64,000 bases of DNA from assembly GCF_900110755.1 (NCBI RefSeq), contig NZ_FOFF01000007.1, forward strand, positions 182,416 to 246,415. Reading direction: 5' to 3'. The notes below the pieces were generated by a model. That model made no database searches. It was not told where the DNA came from and was given only the letters and a program-made list of their open reading frames with translations. The position numbers and the translations under genes were made by a program. Source of the DNA: Streptomyces sp. yr375 (lineage in GTDB: Bacteria > Actinomycetota > Actinomycetes > Streptomycetales > Streptomycetaceae). Shown one piece after another: positions 44,842 through 53,788 of this stretch (position 1 is the first letter of the stretch; every line of letters begins with the position of its first letter).

Positions 44842-46380
44842 ATGGGGGGCGTGAGTAACGCCACCCTGCCTCCCCTGTCCCCCCTGCCCTCCGCCGACCG
44901 GCCCGACGTCGCCGCGCGGCTGCGCGAGTCGCTGCTCGCGGCCTCCTTCACCGCGGACGGTCTCCTCGAACTGCTCGGCGCCCCCGCCTACGCGGCCCTG
45001 GCCCGCAGCGAGACCGTGCCCGCGCTGCGCGCGACCCGCGGGGACACGCCGCTGGAGGCGCTCGTCCGCCTCTTCCTGCTCCAGCAGCCCGTGCCGCACG
45101 CGCGCGTGGCGGAGTTTTTGCCGGTACGCGCGTGCGTGGACGCCGGCTGGCTCGTCCCCACGGGCGACGACGAGGTCGCCGCGGCCGTCGACGTACGGCC
45201 CTACGGCGGGCCGGACGGCGAGGACTGGTTCATCGTGTCCGACCTGGGATGCGCGGTCGGCGGCGCCGGTGGCATCGGCAGCAAGGACGAGGGAGTCGTC
45301 CTGGGCGTCGGCGGCGCGTCGACGACCCTCGCCGGCATCACCGTCCGCAGGCCCGTCACCGCCGCCCTCGACCTCGGCGCCGGGTCCGGCATCCAGGCGC
45401 TGCACGCCGCCCAGCACGCCACGCGCGTGACGGCGACCGACCTCAACCCGCGCGCGCTGCACTGCACCGCGCTCACGCTCGCGCTGTCCGGCGCCCCGGC
45501 CGCGGACCTGCGCGAGGGCTCGCTGTTCGAACCGCTCCCGGACGACGGGACGTACGACCTGATCGTGTCGAACCCGCCGTTCGTGATCTCGCCCGGCGCC
45601 CGCCTGACCTACCGGGACGGCGGGATGGGCGGGGACGATCTGTGCCGCTCGCTCGTTCAAGGGGCGGGGGAACGGCTGAACGACGGCGGGTTCGCGCAGT
45701 TCCTCGCCAACTGGCAGCACGTGGAAGGGGAGGACTGGCAGGACAGGCTCAGGTCGTGGGTGCCGCGCGGGTGCGACGCCTGGATCGTGCAGCGCGAGGT
45801 GCAGGACGTCACGCAGTACGCCGAGCTCTGGCTGAGGGACGCCGGCGATCACCGGGGCGACCCGGCCGAGTACCAGGCGCACTACGACGCATGGCTGGAC
45901 GAGTTCGAGGCGCGCAAGGTGAAGGCCGTCGGCTTCGGCTGGATCACGCTGCGCAAGACGGCTGCCGTGGAGCCCGTGATCACGGTCGAGGAGTGGTCGT
46001 ACGCGGTCGAACAGCCGCTCGGCGACGCGGTCGCGGCGCACTTCGAGCGGCTCGACTACCTGCGCGCGCACGACGACGCGGCCCTGCTCGCCGGGCGCTT
46101 CCGGCTGGTCACGGAGGTCGTCCAGGAACAGGTCGGGCTGCCCGGCGCCGAGGACCCGGAGCACGTCGTGCTGCGCCAGCACCGCGGCATGCGCCGGGCC
46201 ACCAAGGTGGACACGGTCGGCGCGGGCTTCGCGGGCGTGTGCGACGGCTCGCTGAGCGCCGGCCGGATCCTCGACGCCATCGCGCAACTGGTGGGTGAGG
46301 ATCCGGTCTCCCTACGGGACCGCACGCCCGCCCAGATCCGCCTGCTGGTGGAGCAGGGGTTCCTCGAACCGGCCGAGTGA
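44842..46380 (+). CDS. class I SAM methyltransferase, PrmC/N5-Gln type
   Basis: A 512-residue protein. An N-terminal helical/winged-helix region (1-170) precedes a Rossmann methyltransferase domain with AALDLGAGSGIQALHAAQH (SAM loop), VTATDLNPRALH and the NPPF catalytic motif (LIVSNPPFVISPG). NPPF/NPPY enzymes methylate amides or adenine amino groups (PrmC, RsmC-like). The C-terminal ~150 residues are specific to actinobacterial members. The target is unknown. ATG 44842; GTG 44851 is an alternative start. Confidence 0.86.
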   Translation: MGGVSNATLPPLSPLPSADRPDVAARLRESLLAASFTADGLLELLGAPAYAALARSETVPALRATRGDTPLEALVRLFLLQQPVPHARVAEFLPVRACVDAGWLVPTGDDEVAAAVDVRPYGGPDGEDWFIVSDLGCAVGGAGGIGSKDEGVVLGVGGASTTLAGITVRRPVTAALDLGAGSGIQALHAAQHATRVTATDLNPRALHCTALTLALSGAPAADLREGSLFEPLPDDGTYDLIVSNPPFVISPGARLTYRDGGMGGDDLCRSLVQGAGERLNDGGFAQFLANWQHVEGEDWQDRLRSWVPRGCDAWIVQREVQDVTQYAELWLRDAGDHRGDPAEYQAHYDAWLDEFEARKVKAVGFGWITLRKTAAVEPVITVEEWSYAVEQPLGDAVAAHFERLDYLRAHDDAALLAGRFRLVTEVVQEQVGLPGAEDPEHVVLRQHRGMRRATKVDTVGAGFAGVCDGSLSAGRILDAIAQLVGEDPVSLRDRTPAQIRLLVEQGFLEPAE

Positions 46381-46639
46381 CCTGGTCGTGCCTGGTCGTG
46401 GCCGGCGGTGACCCTGTGGGGTGAAGAGGGCGTGGGGTGAGGAGGCCGTCCGGAACGGGGCGCGATTCCGTCCCCATCCCCATCCCCGTCCCCGTCCGTC
46501 GGTCGGAGGGTTCGGGCGAGCCCTCCGCGTCCACCCGTAGTCCCGGCATTCACCCAGGGTTCGCCGGGTCGCCGTCCGCGCGTGGCAGCCTCCCGGGGCG
46601 GGGGCATGCGCGGGTGGGAGAAAAGGGGCGCGGGCGATC

Positions 46640-46837
46640 ATGGAGACTGGGTCGGCGATCTTCGCGGGAACGGTGTTCGCACTGTTCGGGGGCGCGCTGC
46701 TGGTGTGGGCCGCGGTCCGGGTGTGGCACCGCGAACCCGTGGCCGACGGTGTGAGCCCTGTCGCATCGGCGAGCCTCGCGACCGTCGCCGCGGTCGTCGC
46801 GCTGGCCGCCGAAACCTGGTGCTTCACCCAGTTCTGA
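46640..46837 (+). CDS. small two-segment membrane protein
   Basis: A 65-residue protein with two hydrophobic helices (AIFAGTVFALFGGALLVWAA and ASLATVAAVVALAAET) separated by a short HREPVADG loop. No family I can name. The ATG follows GGCGCGGGCGATC, a weak ribosome site. It stands alone, 475 bp upstream of topA; coding potential is supported by the clear membrane pattern. Confidence 0.6.
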   Translation: METGSAIFAGTVFALFGGALLVWAAVRVWHREPVADGVSPVASASLATVAAVVALAAETWCFTQF

Positions 46838-47312
46838 AACCGCCCCCGGGACCGCTCCCGGGAGTGCCTCCAAGGCGGCCTTCGGGACGGCCTTCGTGAC
46901 GACCTCCGGGGGCACTCCCCGGGCCGCCTCCGAGCCCGCCCCGGGACCGACTTCGGATCCGACCGCGGAACTGCTCCGGTACCACTTCGGGACGACTTCG
47001 GCACGACTTGGGAACGACTTGCGGACGGACCCGGCGATCGACTTCGAGGGTCCCGTCGCCCCTGTGCGAACCGCTTGAGCGTGGTCACGCCGGTAAAGGG
47101 GAAGGCGCGTTCCGGTCGCATGGAAAAGGACCGGTCGGTACTCCGGGCGGCAGGAATGGCGGTAGTCGGGTTACCGTTCGAGTGGCCGTTGCGGGCTTTT
47201 CCCGTTTGACACGGGGGCGGGATGTACCGTCACACTCCGCAGCGTCACCATGACCCGACCCCGGGAGCAAGGCCTGGGGAGGCCCCAGCGTCGACCGGAG
47301 AGATGAGCGAAG
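46838..47312 (+). promoter_or_regulatory. long region upstream of topA
   Basis: 475 bp without a convincing gene. The first 200 bp contain a degenerate repeat around GACGACTTCGG (46900-47045). TTGACA at 47206-47211 could be a -35 box; TACCGT at 47225 fits a Streptomyces -10 but the 13-bp gap is short. topA expression in S. coelicolor is reported to respond to supercoiling, so the region may sense it. Confidence 0.4.
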
Positions 47313-50177
47313 TTGTCCCCGACCAGCGAGACCGCAAAGGGCGGCCGCCGACTCGTGATCGTCGAGTCGCCTGCCAAGGCGAAGACCATCAAGGGTTACC
47401 TCGGCCCCGGCTACATCGTCGAGGCCAGCGTCGGGCACATCCGCGACCTTCCCAACGGCGCCGCGGAGGTGCCGGATTCGTACACCGGCGAGGTCCGCCG
47501 CCTCGGTGTGGACGTCGAACACGACTTCCAGCCGATCTATGTGGTCAACGCCGACAAGCGGGCGCAGGTCAAGAAGCTCAAGGACCTCCTCAAGGAGTCC
47601 GACGAACTCTTCCTCGCCACCGATGAGGACCGGGAGGGCGAGGCGATCGCCTGGCACCTCCAGGAAGTCCTCAAGCCCAAGATCCCCGTCAAGCGGATGG
47701 TCTTCCACGAGATCACCAAGGACGCGATCCGGGCCGCCGTCGCCAACCCGCGCCAGCTCAACCAGAAGCTCGTCGACGCCCAGGAGACCCGCCGCATCCT
47801 CGACCGCCTCTACGGCTACGAGGTCTCGCCGGTCCTGTGGAAGAAGGTCATGCCGCGCCTGTCGGCCGGCCGCGTCCAGTCCGTCGCCACACGACTTGTG
47901 GTCCAGCGGGAACGCGAGCGCATCGCGTTTCGTTCCGCTGAGTACTGGGACCTGACGGGCACCTTCGCGACCGGCCGCGCGGGAGACACGTCGGACCCGT
48001 CGTCGCTGGTCGCCCGCCTCCAGGCCGTCGACGGCAGGCGAGTCGCACAGGGCCGCGACTTCGACTCCCTGGGACAACTCAAGAGCGCGAACATCCTCCA
48101 CCTCGACGAGGCGAACGCCCGCGCCCTGGCCGCCGCCCTGGAGAACACCCGCTTCGCCGTCCGGTCCGTCGAGTCCAAGCCGTACCGCCGCTCGCCGTAC
48201 GCCCCGTTCCGTACGACGACGCTGCAGCAGGAGGCGAGCCGCAAGCTCGGCTTCGGCGCGAAGGCCACCATGCAGGTCGCGCAGAAGCTGTACGAGAACG
48301 GCTACATCACCTACATGCGTACGGACTCCACGACCCTGAGCGAGACGGCGATCACCGCCGCCCGCGCCCAGGTCACGCAGTTGTACGGCGCCGAGTACCT
48401 GCCGGCGCAGCCGCGCACGTACGCCGGGAAGGTCAAGAACGCGCAGGAGGCGCACGAGGCGATCCGCCCCTCGGGTGATCGTTTCCGCACGCCTGCCGAG
48501 ACGGGCCTGACCGGCGACCAGTTCAAGCTCTACGAGCTGATCTGGAAGCGGACGGTCGCCTCCCAGATGAAGGACGCGGTCGGCAACAGCGTCACCGTGA
48601 AGATCGCCGGCGCGGCGGCCGACGGCCGGGACGTCGAGTTCAGCGCCTCCGGCAAGACGATCACCTTCCACGGCTTCCTGAAGGCGTACGTCGAGGGCGC
48701 CGACGACCCGAACGCCGAGCTGGACGACCGCGAGCGCCGCCTGCCGCAGGTCGCCGAGGGCGACGCCCTCAGCGTCGAGGAGGTCACGGTCGACGGGCAC
48801 GCCACCAAGCCCCCGGCCCGCTACACCGAGGCGTCGCTCGTCAAGGAGCTCGAAGAGCGCGAGATCGGCCGCCCGTCGACGTACGCGTCGATCATCGGCA
48901 CGATCCTCGACCGCGGCTATGTGTTCAAGAAGGGCACGGCGCTCGTCCCGTCCTTCCTGTCCTTCGCCGTGGTCAACCTCCTGGAGAAGCACTTCGGGCG
49001 GCTCGTCGACTACGACTTCACCGCCAAGATGGAGGACGACCTCGACGCCATCGCGCGTGGCGAGGCCCAGTCGGTGCCGTGGCTGAAGCGGTTCTACTTC
49101 GGCGAGGGCGCGGGCAAGGGCGGCGCGGCCGACGCCGGGAACGGCGACGGGGACCACCTCGGCGGCCTCAAGGAGCTGGTGACCGACCTGGGTGCGATCG
49201 ACGCCCGCGAGGTGTCGTCGTTCCCCGTGGGCAGCGACATCGTGCTGCGGGTCGGGCGTTACGGCCCCTACATCGAGCGCGGCGAGAAGGACTCCGAGGG
49301 CCACCAGCGCGCGGACGTCCCCGAGGATCTCGCGCCGGACGAGCTGTCGGTCGAGTACGCGGAGGAGCTGCTCGCCAAGCCGAGCGGCGACTTCGAGCTG
49401 GGCGCCGACCCGGAGTCGGGCCACCAGATCATCGCCCGAGACGGCCGCTACGGCCCGTACGTCACCGAGGTGCTCCCCGAGGGCACCCCGAAGACCGGCA
49501 AGAACGCCGTCAAGCCGCGTACGGCCTCGCTGTTCAAGTCGATGTCGCTCGACACGGTGACGCTCGCGGACGCCCTCAAGCTGATGTCGCTGCCCCGCGT
49601 CGTCGGCAAGGACGCCGAGGGCGTGGAGATCACCGCGCAGAACGGCCGCTACGGGCCGTACCTGAAGAAGGGCACGGACTCCCGCTCGCTGACGGCCGAG
49701 GACCAGCTCTTCACGATCACCCTCGAAGAGGCGCTGGAGATCTACTCCCAGCCCAAGCAGCGTGGCCGGGCCGCCGCCAAGCCGCCGCTGAAGGAGCTGG
49801 GCGCGGACCCGGTCAGCGGCAAGCCGGTCGTCGTCAAGGACGGCCGTTTCGGGCCGTACGTCACCGACGGGGAGACCAACGCGACCCTGCGCTCCGGCGA
49901 CAGCGTCGAGGAGATCACCCCGGAGCGCGGCTTCGAGCTGCTCGCCGAGAAGCGCGCCAAGGCGCCGGCCAAGAAGACGGCCAAGAGGGCTCCCGCGAAG
50001 AAGGCGACGGCGAAGAAGGCTGCCGCCCCGGCGAAGAAGACGGCCGCCAAGAAGACCGCCGCGAAGACGACCACGGCCAAGAAGGCGACCACGGCGAAGA
50101 AGACGGCCGCGAAGAAGGCGACGGCTTCCCCGTCCCCGTCCTCGTCGTCCGGCACGTCGTCCTCGTCGGAGGACTGA
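47313..50177 (+). CDS. topA: DNA topoisomerase I
   Basis: A 954-residue type IA topoisomerase that relaxes negative supercoils. It begins with the TOPRIM domain (RLVIVESPAKAKTIKGYLG and DEDREGEAIAWH), and catalytic Tyr334 lies in YITYMRTDSTTLS. Instead of zinc ribbons the C-terminus has repeated topo-C modules (about 590-880, with recurrent GRYGPY and GRFGPY blocks) and a basic Lys/Ala repeat tail ending in a Ser-rich stretch. That organisation is typical of actinobacterial TopA and gives processivity. The start is TTG 47313, as I recall for S. coelicolor. Confidence 0.96.
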   Translation: MSPTSETAKGGRRLVIVESPAKAKTIKGYLGPGYIVEASVGHIRDLPNGAAEVPDSYTGEVRRLGVDVEHDFQPIYVVNADKRAQVKKLKDLLKESDELFLATDEDREGEAIAWHLQEVLKPKIPVKRMVFHEITKDAIRAAVANPRQLNQKLVDAQETRRILDRLYGYEVSPVLWKKVMPRLSAGRVQSVATRLVVQRERERIAFRSAEYWDLTGTFATGRAGDTSDPSSLVARLQAVDGRRVAQGRDFDSLGQLKSANILHLDEANARALAAALENTRFAVRSVESKPYRRSPYAPFRTTTLQQEASRKLGFGAKATMQVAQKLYENGYITYMRTDSTTLSETAITAARAQVTQLYGAEYLPAQPRTYAGKVKNAQEAHEAIRPSGDRFRTPAETGLTGDQFKLYELIWKRTVASQMKDAVGNSVTVKIAGAAADGRDVEFSASGKTITFHGFLKAYVEGADDPNAELDDRERRLPQVAEGDALSVEEVTVDGHATKPPARYTEASLVKELEEREIGRPSTYASIIGTILDRGYVFKKGTALVPSFLSFAVVNLLEKHFGRLVDYDFTAKMEDDLDAIARGEAQSVPWLKRFYFGEGAGKGGAADAGNGDGDHLGGLKELVTDLGAIDAREVSSFPVGSDIVLRVGRYGPYIERGEKDSEGHQRADVPEDLAPDELSVEYAEELLAKPSGDFELGADPESGHQIIARDGRYGPYVTEVLPEGTPKTGKNAVKPRTASLFKSMSLDTVTLADALKLMSLPRVVGKDAEGVEITAQNGRYGPYLKKGTDSRSLTAEDQLFTITLEEALEIYSQPKQRGRAAAKPPLKELGADPVSGKPVVVKDGRFGPYVTDGETNATLRSGDSVEEITPERGFELLAEKRAKAPAKKTAKRAPAKKATAKKAAAPAKKTAAKKTAAKTTTAKKATTAKKTAAKKATASPSPSSSSGTSSSSED

Positions 50178-50245
50178 TCGACTTCGTCGGAGATTGATCG
50201 GCCTCCGGTGGAGGATGATCGGCCTTCGGCGGAGGGTGATCAACG
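50177..50245. repeat. 20-21-bp imperfect tandem repeat after topA
   Basis: Three and a half copies, each beginning TGATCGG or TGATCGA and ending in GGAGG/GGAGA, directly after the topA stop. It precedes the hairpin terminator. Confidence 0.75.
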
Positions 50246-50290
50246 GCTGACCTGAGCCACGGTTTCTTCACGGTGGGTTCGCGAAACGAA

Positions 50291-50318
50291 CGCCCCGGCA
50301 TCACTTTGGTGTCGGGGC
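50291..50318 (+). terminator. terminator of topA
   Basis: Hairpin CGCCCCGGCATCAC/GTGTCGGGGCG with a bulge and TTTG loop, 58 bp before the tmk start. Confidence 0.7.
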
Positions 50319-50375
50319 GGTCGTACAGGTGGCCGGGGGCCTCGGACTGTCAGTCCTGGCCGATAGGCTGAAAGC

Positions 50376-53300
50376 ATGACGCGAGCCGAGCAGCCAACGG
50401 CCCACCACCCGGCCCCGGACAACGCCCTGGTGGCGGACTCCCGCGAGCGCGCCGTGCGCGCCCTGTTGCGTGAGCCGCAGCTCAAGCGGCTCTGGAGCGC
50501 GCAGTTGGTGGGTGGTGTGGGAGACGCCCTCGCACTCCTGGTGTTCGTCCTCCTCGTCCTCCAGGCGGCCATCGCCGAGGGCGCCTTCGGAGGCGGCTAC
50601 CGGGGCGTGGCGTTCGCAGTGGCGATCGTCTTCGGGGTACGCATTCTGGCCACCCTGCTCTTCGGCGCCGTCCTGCTGGGCCCGCTCACCTCACTGACCT
50701 CACCGGACGGCCCGCTCGACCGCCGCTGGACCATGGTCGGCGCCGACGGGCTGCGCGCCGTGCTGCTGATCGTCGCGCCCCTGTGGATCGACTGGACGCC
50801 GGGCGACGCCCTGGCCCTGCTGTTCGTCACGGTCTTCGTGACGGGCGTCGCCGAGCGGTTCTGGACGGTCGCCCGGGAGAGCGCGGCCCCCGCCCTGCTG
50901 CCCGCCCCGCCCCTCGAGGGCGCGACCGTACGCCCGCTGCCGGACCACCTGGACGCCCTGCGCCGGCTGTCGCTGCGCACGGTCTTCGTGACGATCCCGC
51001 TCGGCGCGGCCACGCTGGTCGTCGCGGCCCTGATCAACAATCTGCTGGGCGCCGGGATCGCCTGGTTCGGCCAGCACCAGGCGGCCCTCGCCTCGTACGT
51101 CGCAGGGGGGCTGTTCGCCGGGTCCCTGTCCATCGTGACGTTCCTGGAGCTGCCCAAGACCCGCACCCCGCGCGCGCGGTCGCCGCTCGAAGGACTGCGC
51201 CGCCCCAGGACCGCCACCGGCGTCGACGCGGGCCGCACGGGCGCGATCCCGCTGCTGGTCCTCGCCTGCGCCGCCGTCGCCGGGGCGATCGCCGCCGCCG
51301 TCGCCGTGGCCGTGCTGCACGCCAAGGACCTCGGCGGCGGCCCGGTGCTGTACGGGCTGCTCGTGCTCGGGCTGACCGGCGGCGTCGTCGGCGGCGTGCG
51401 CATGGCACCGAAGGTGCTGGTGTCGCTGTCGCGGCGGCGGCTGCTCGCGCTGGCCATCGCCTTCACCGGCGTGGCCCTGCTGGCCGCCGGGCTGGTCCCG
51501 GACGTCACCAGCGTCGTCCTGATCGTGGCCCTGGCCGGCGTCGGCGCGGGCGTCGCCGCCAACACCGGGCACGCGCTGCTCGACCAGGAGGTGGAGGAGC
51601 ACCGCCGGACCCGTACGACGGAGCACCTGCACGCGGTCGTGCGGGTCCTCGTGGCGCTGGGCGCGCTGATCGCCCCGCTGGTGGCCGCGCTCATCGGGCC
51701 GCACCGGCTGGAGAACGGCAAGTTCGTGTTCGCGCACGGCGGAGCCGCGTTCACGCTGATGCTGGTCGGCGCGCTGCTGCTACCGGTCGCCGCACTGGTG
51801 CTGGCCAAGGTCGACGACCGCGCGGGCGTACCCCTGCGGAAGGACCTGCGGGACGCGCTGCTGGGCGGCGACGACCCGGTGCAGACCCAGGCCGGGACCG
51901 GCTTCTTCATCGCCCTGGAGGGCGGCGACGGGGCTGGCAAGTCCACCCAGGCCGAGGCGCTCGCCGAGTGGATCAGGGCCAAGGGGCACGAGGTCGTCCT
52001 CACGCGCGAGCCGGGGGCCACACCCGTGGGCAAGCGGCTGCGCTCGATCCTGCTGGACGTCTCCAGCGCAGGTCTCTCGCACCGCGCGGAGGCGCTGCTG
52101 TACGCGGCGGACCGCGCGGAGCACGTCGACACGGTCGTCCGGCCCGCCCTGGAGCGCGGCGCGGTGGTGATCACCGACCGGTACGTCGACTCGTCCGTGG
52201 CCTACCAGGGCGCCGGCCGCGACCTGTCCCCGACCGAGATCGCGCGGATCTCGCGCTGGGCGACGAACGGCCTGGTGCCGCATCTGACCGTCCTGCTGGA
52301 CGTGTCCCCGGAGGCCGCCCGCGAGCGCTTCACGGAGGCCCCGGACCGGCTGGAGTCGGAGCCCGCGGAGTTCCACGCGCGCGTGCGCTCCGGTTTCCTC
52401 ACGCTGGCCGCCGCCGACCCGGGCCGCTACCTGGTGGTCGACGCGGCCCAGGAGCCCGAGGCCGTCACGGCCGTCGTCCGGCACCGCCTCGACCAACTGC
52501 TGCCCCTGTCCGAGGCCGAGATCAAGGCCCAGGAGGAGGCGCGCAGGAAGGCCGAGGAGGACGCCCGCCGCAAGGCCGAGGAAGAGGCCGCGCGCAAGGC
52601 CGAGGAGGAGCGCCTGGAGCGCGAGCGTCAGGAGCAGCTCGCCAAGCTGCGCGCCGAGGAGGAGGAGCGCAAGCGGCGCGAGCTGGAGGAGGCGCAGCGG
52701 CGCGAGGCCGAACGGCAGGCCGAGGAGGCCCGGCTGCGCGCCGAGGAGGCCCGCAGGCGTGCCGAGGAGGAGCGGGTCCGGCTCCTCGCGGAGGAGAAGG
52801 CACGCGCCGAGGAGGAGGTCCGCCGTAAGGCGGAGGAGGAGCGGCGCCGCAAGCAGGCCGCGGAGGAGGCCCGGCTGCGCGCCGAGGCCGAGGCGCTGCG
52901 CGTGGAGAAGCAGCGCAAGGCCGAGGAGGCGCTGCTGCGTGCCGAGGCGGCCCGCCGCGCGGCGGAGCAGGCCGCGGCGGCGGCACAGGTCGGCCCGAAG
53001 CCGCCGCGCCCCACGCCCCCGCCGGAGGCGGTGACCGTGCCGACGCCGGTGGTGGATCCGAGGAAGACGAACACGCCGGGCGGCTCGGTGGACGAGACGG
53101 CGGTGCTGCCGCGGATCCGGATGGACAAGGAACCCACGCAGTCGCAGCCGCAGCCGCCGTCCTCTCGGACGTCCGGCAAGCCCGCGGGCTCCGCCGGGGG
53201 AGCCGACGGCGAGGTGACGGCCGAACTGCCGCAGCCGTCGGTGCCGCCGGGTGCCGCGGACGACACGGCGGTGCTGCCTCCGGTGCGCGAGGAGAGCCCC

Positions 53301-53579
53301 GAGGAGGAGACGGCCGTACTGCCTCCGGTGCGGGGCGGGAACCCCTCGGACCGGGTGCCGCCGGGCTACTTCCGCGACGAGCAGAGCGAGCGCACGCGTG
53401 AGCTGCCGCAGGTCGACGAGCAGGGCGCGCCCCGGCAGCGGCCCCGTTCGGACTGGGCCGAGGAGACCCCGCTCGACGACCTGCCCTCCCTGGCGGACGA
53501 ACTGCTGGGACCGCACCGGGACGAGGACGGGTACGACGAGGGCCGCGGCGGCGGCCGGGGCGGTGGCCGACGGCGCTGA
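50376..53579 (+). CDS. tmk: membrane-fused thymidylate kinase with coiled-coil tail
   Basis: A 1067-residue multidomain protein. Residues 1-500 are a 12-segment MFS-like membrane domain. Residues 508-705 are dTMP kinase, with P-loop GGDGAGKST (516-524), LTREPGATPVGKRLR and ITDRYVDSSVAYQGAGRD. Residues 711-870 are a highly charged coiled coil (EEARRKAEEDARRKAEEEAA). The tail is Pro/Glu-rich with repeated ETAVLPPVR-like motifs (about 905, 965 and 980). As no other tmk is visible here and holB follows, it may be the cell's dTMP kinase, making dTDP at the membrane. What the permease part carries is unknown. Confidence 0.92.
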   Translation: MTRAEQPTAHHPAPDNALVADSRERAVRALLREPQLKRLWSAQLVGGVGDALALLVFVLLVLQAAIAEGAFGGGYRGVAFAVAIVFGVRILATLLFGAVLLGPLTSLTSPDGPLDRRWTMVGADGLRAVLLIVAPLWIDWTPGDALALLFVTVFVTGVAERFWTVARESAAPALLPAPPLEGATVRPLPDHLDALRRLSLRTVFVTIPLGAATLVVAALINNLLGAGIAWFGQHQAALASYVAGGLFAGSLSIVTFLELPKTRTPRARSPLEGLRRPRTATGVDAGRTGAIPLLVLACAAVAGAIAAAVAVAVLHAKDLGGGPVLYGLLVLGLTGGVVGGVRMAPKVLVSLSRRRLLALAIAFTGVALLAAGLVPDVTSVVLIVALAGVGAGVAANTGHALLDQEVEEHRRTRTTEHLHAVVRVLVALGALIAPLVAALIGPHRLENGKFVFAHGGAAFTLMLVGALLLPVAALVLAKVDDRAGVPLRKDLRDALLGGDDPVQTQAGTGFFIALEGGDGAGKSTQAEALAEWIRAKGHEVVLTREPGATPVGKRLRSILLDVSSAGLSHRAEALLYAADRAEHVDTVVRPALERGAVVITDRYVDSSVAYQGAGRDLSPTEIARISRWATNGLVPHLTVLLDVSPEAARERFTEAPDRLESEPAEFHARVRSGFLTLAAADPGRYLVVDAAQEPEAVTAVVRHRLDQLLPLSEAEIKAQEEARRKAEEDARRKAEEEAARKAEEERLERERQEQLAKLRAEEEERKRRELEEAQRREAERQAEEARLRAEEARRRAEEERVRLLAEEKARAEEEVRRKAEEERRRKQAAEEARLRAEAEALRVEKQRKAEEALLRAEAARRAAEQAAAAAQVGPKPPRPTPPPEAVTVPTPVVDPRKTNTPGGSVDETAVLPRIRMDKEPTQSQPQPPSSRTSGKPAGSAGGADGEVTAELPQPSVPPGAADDTAVLPPVREESPEEETAVLPPVRGGNPSDRVPPGYFRDEQSERTRELPQVDEQGAPRQRPRSDWAEETPLDDLPSLADELLGPHRDEDGYDEGRGGGRGGGRRR

Positions 53580-53638
53580 GCATCGTTCTGCGGCCCGCGG
53601 CCCGGACCGTCGCCCGATTGTCAGTGGCGCCCCGCACA

Positions 53639-53788
53639 ATGGGATCCGCGACGCGAAACGGGACGAAGACGCAGGCGATCGCGAAGGCGATGACGAAGAC
53701 GCAGGCGACGGTCACGGTGACGCCGATGACGACGGCGATGGCGACGGCGAAGGCGATGACGACGGCGAAAGGGCGGTGTGACGGATGA
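53639..53788 (+). CDS. possible 49-residue repeat ORF coupled to holB (uncertain)
   Basis: ATG 53639 opens a 49-codon ORF of Met/Thr/Lys/Ala repeats (KAMTKTQATVTVTPMTTAMA) that ends in an ATGA overlap with the holB start. The DNA is a 6-bp-like GACGGC/GATGGC repeat. It could couple translation to holB, or simply be an expanded repeat. No family recognised. Confidence 0.3.
   Translation: MGSATRNGTKTQAIAKAMTKTQATVTVTPMTTAMATAKAMTTAKGRCDG

Noticed and set aside
46896..47078. 60-codon ORF upstream of topA
   Set aside because: Composed of the degenerate GACGACTTCGG repeat, no domain, weak start.
47085..50243. Very long minus-strand ORF (over 1000 codons) antisense to topA, and similar long antisense ORFs opposite the PBP (4575-6980), the ArsA pair (8271-9860) and the Tad operon (33341-37361)
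   Set aside because: High-GC coding strands leave open antisense frames. The products are Arg/Ala/Pro/Gly-rich with no domains, whereas the opposite strand encodes clear proteins.
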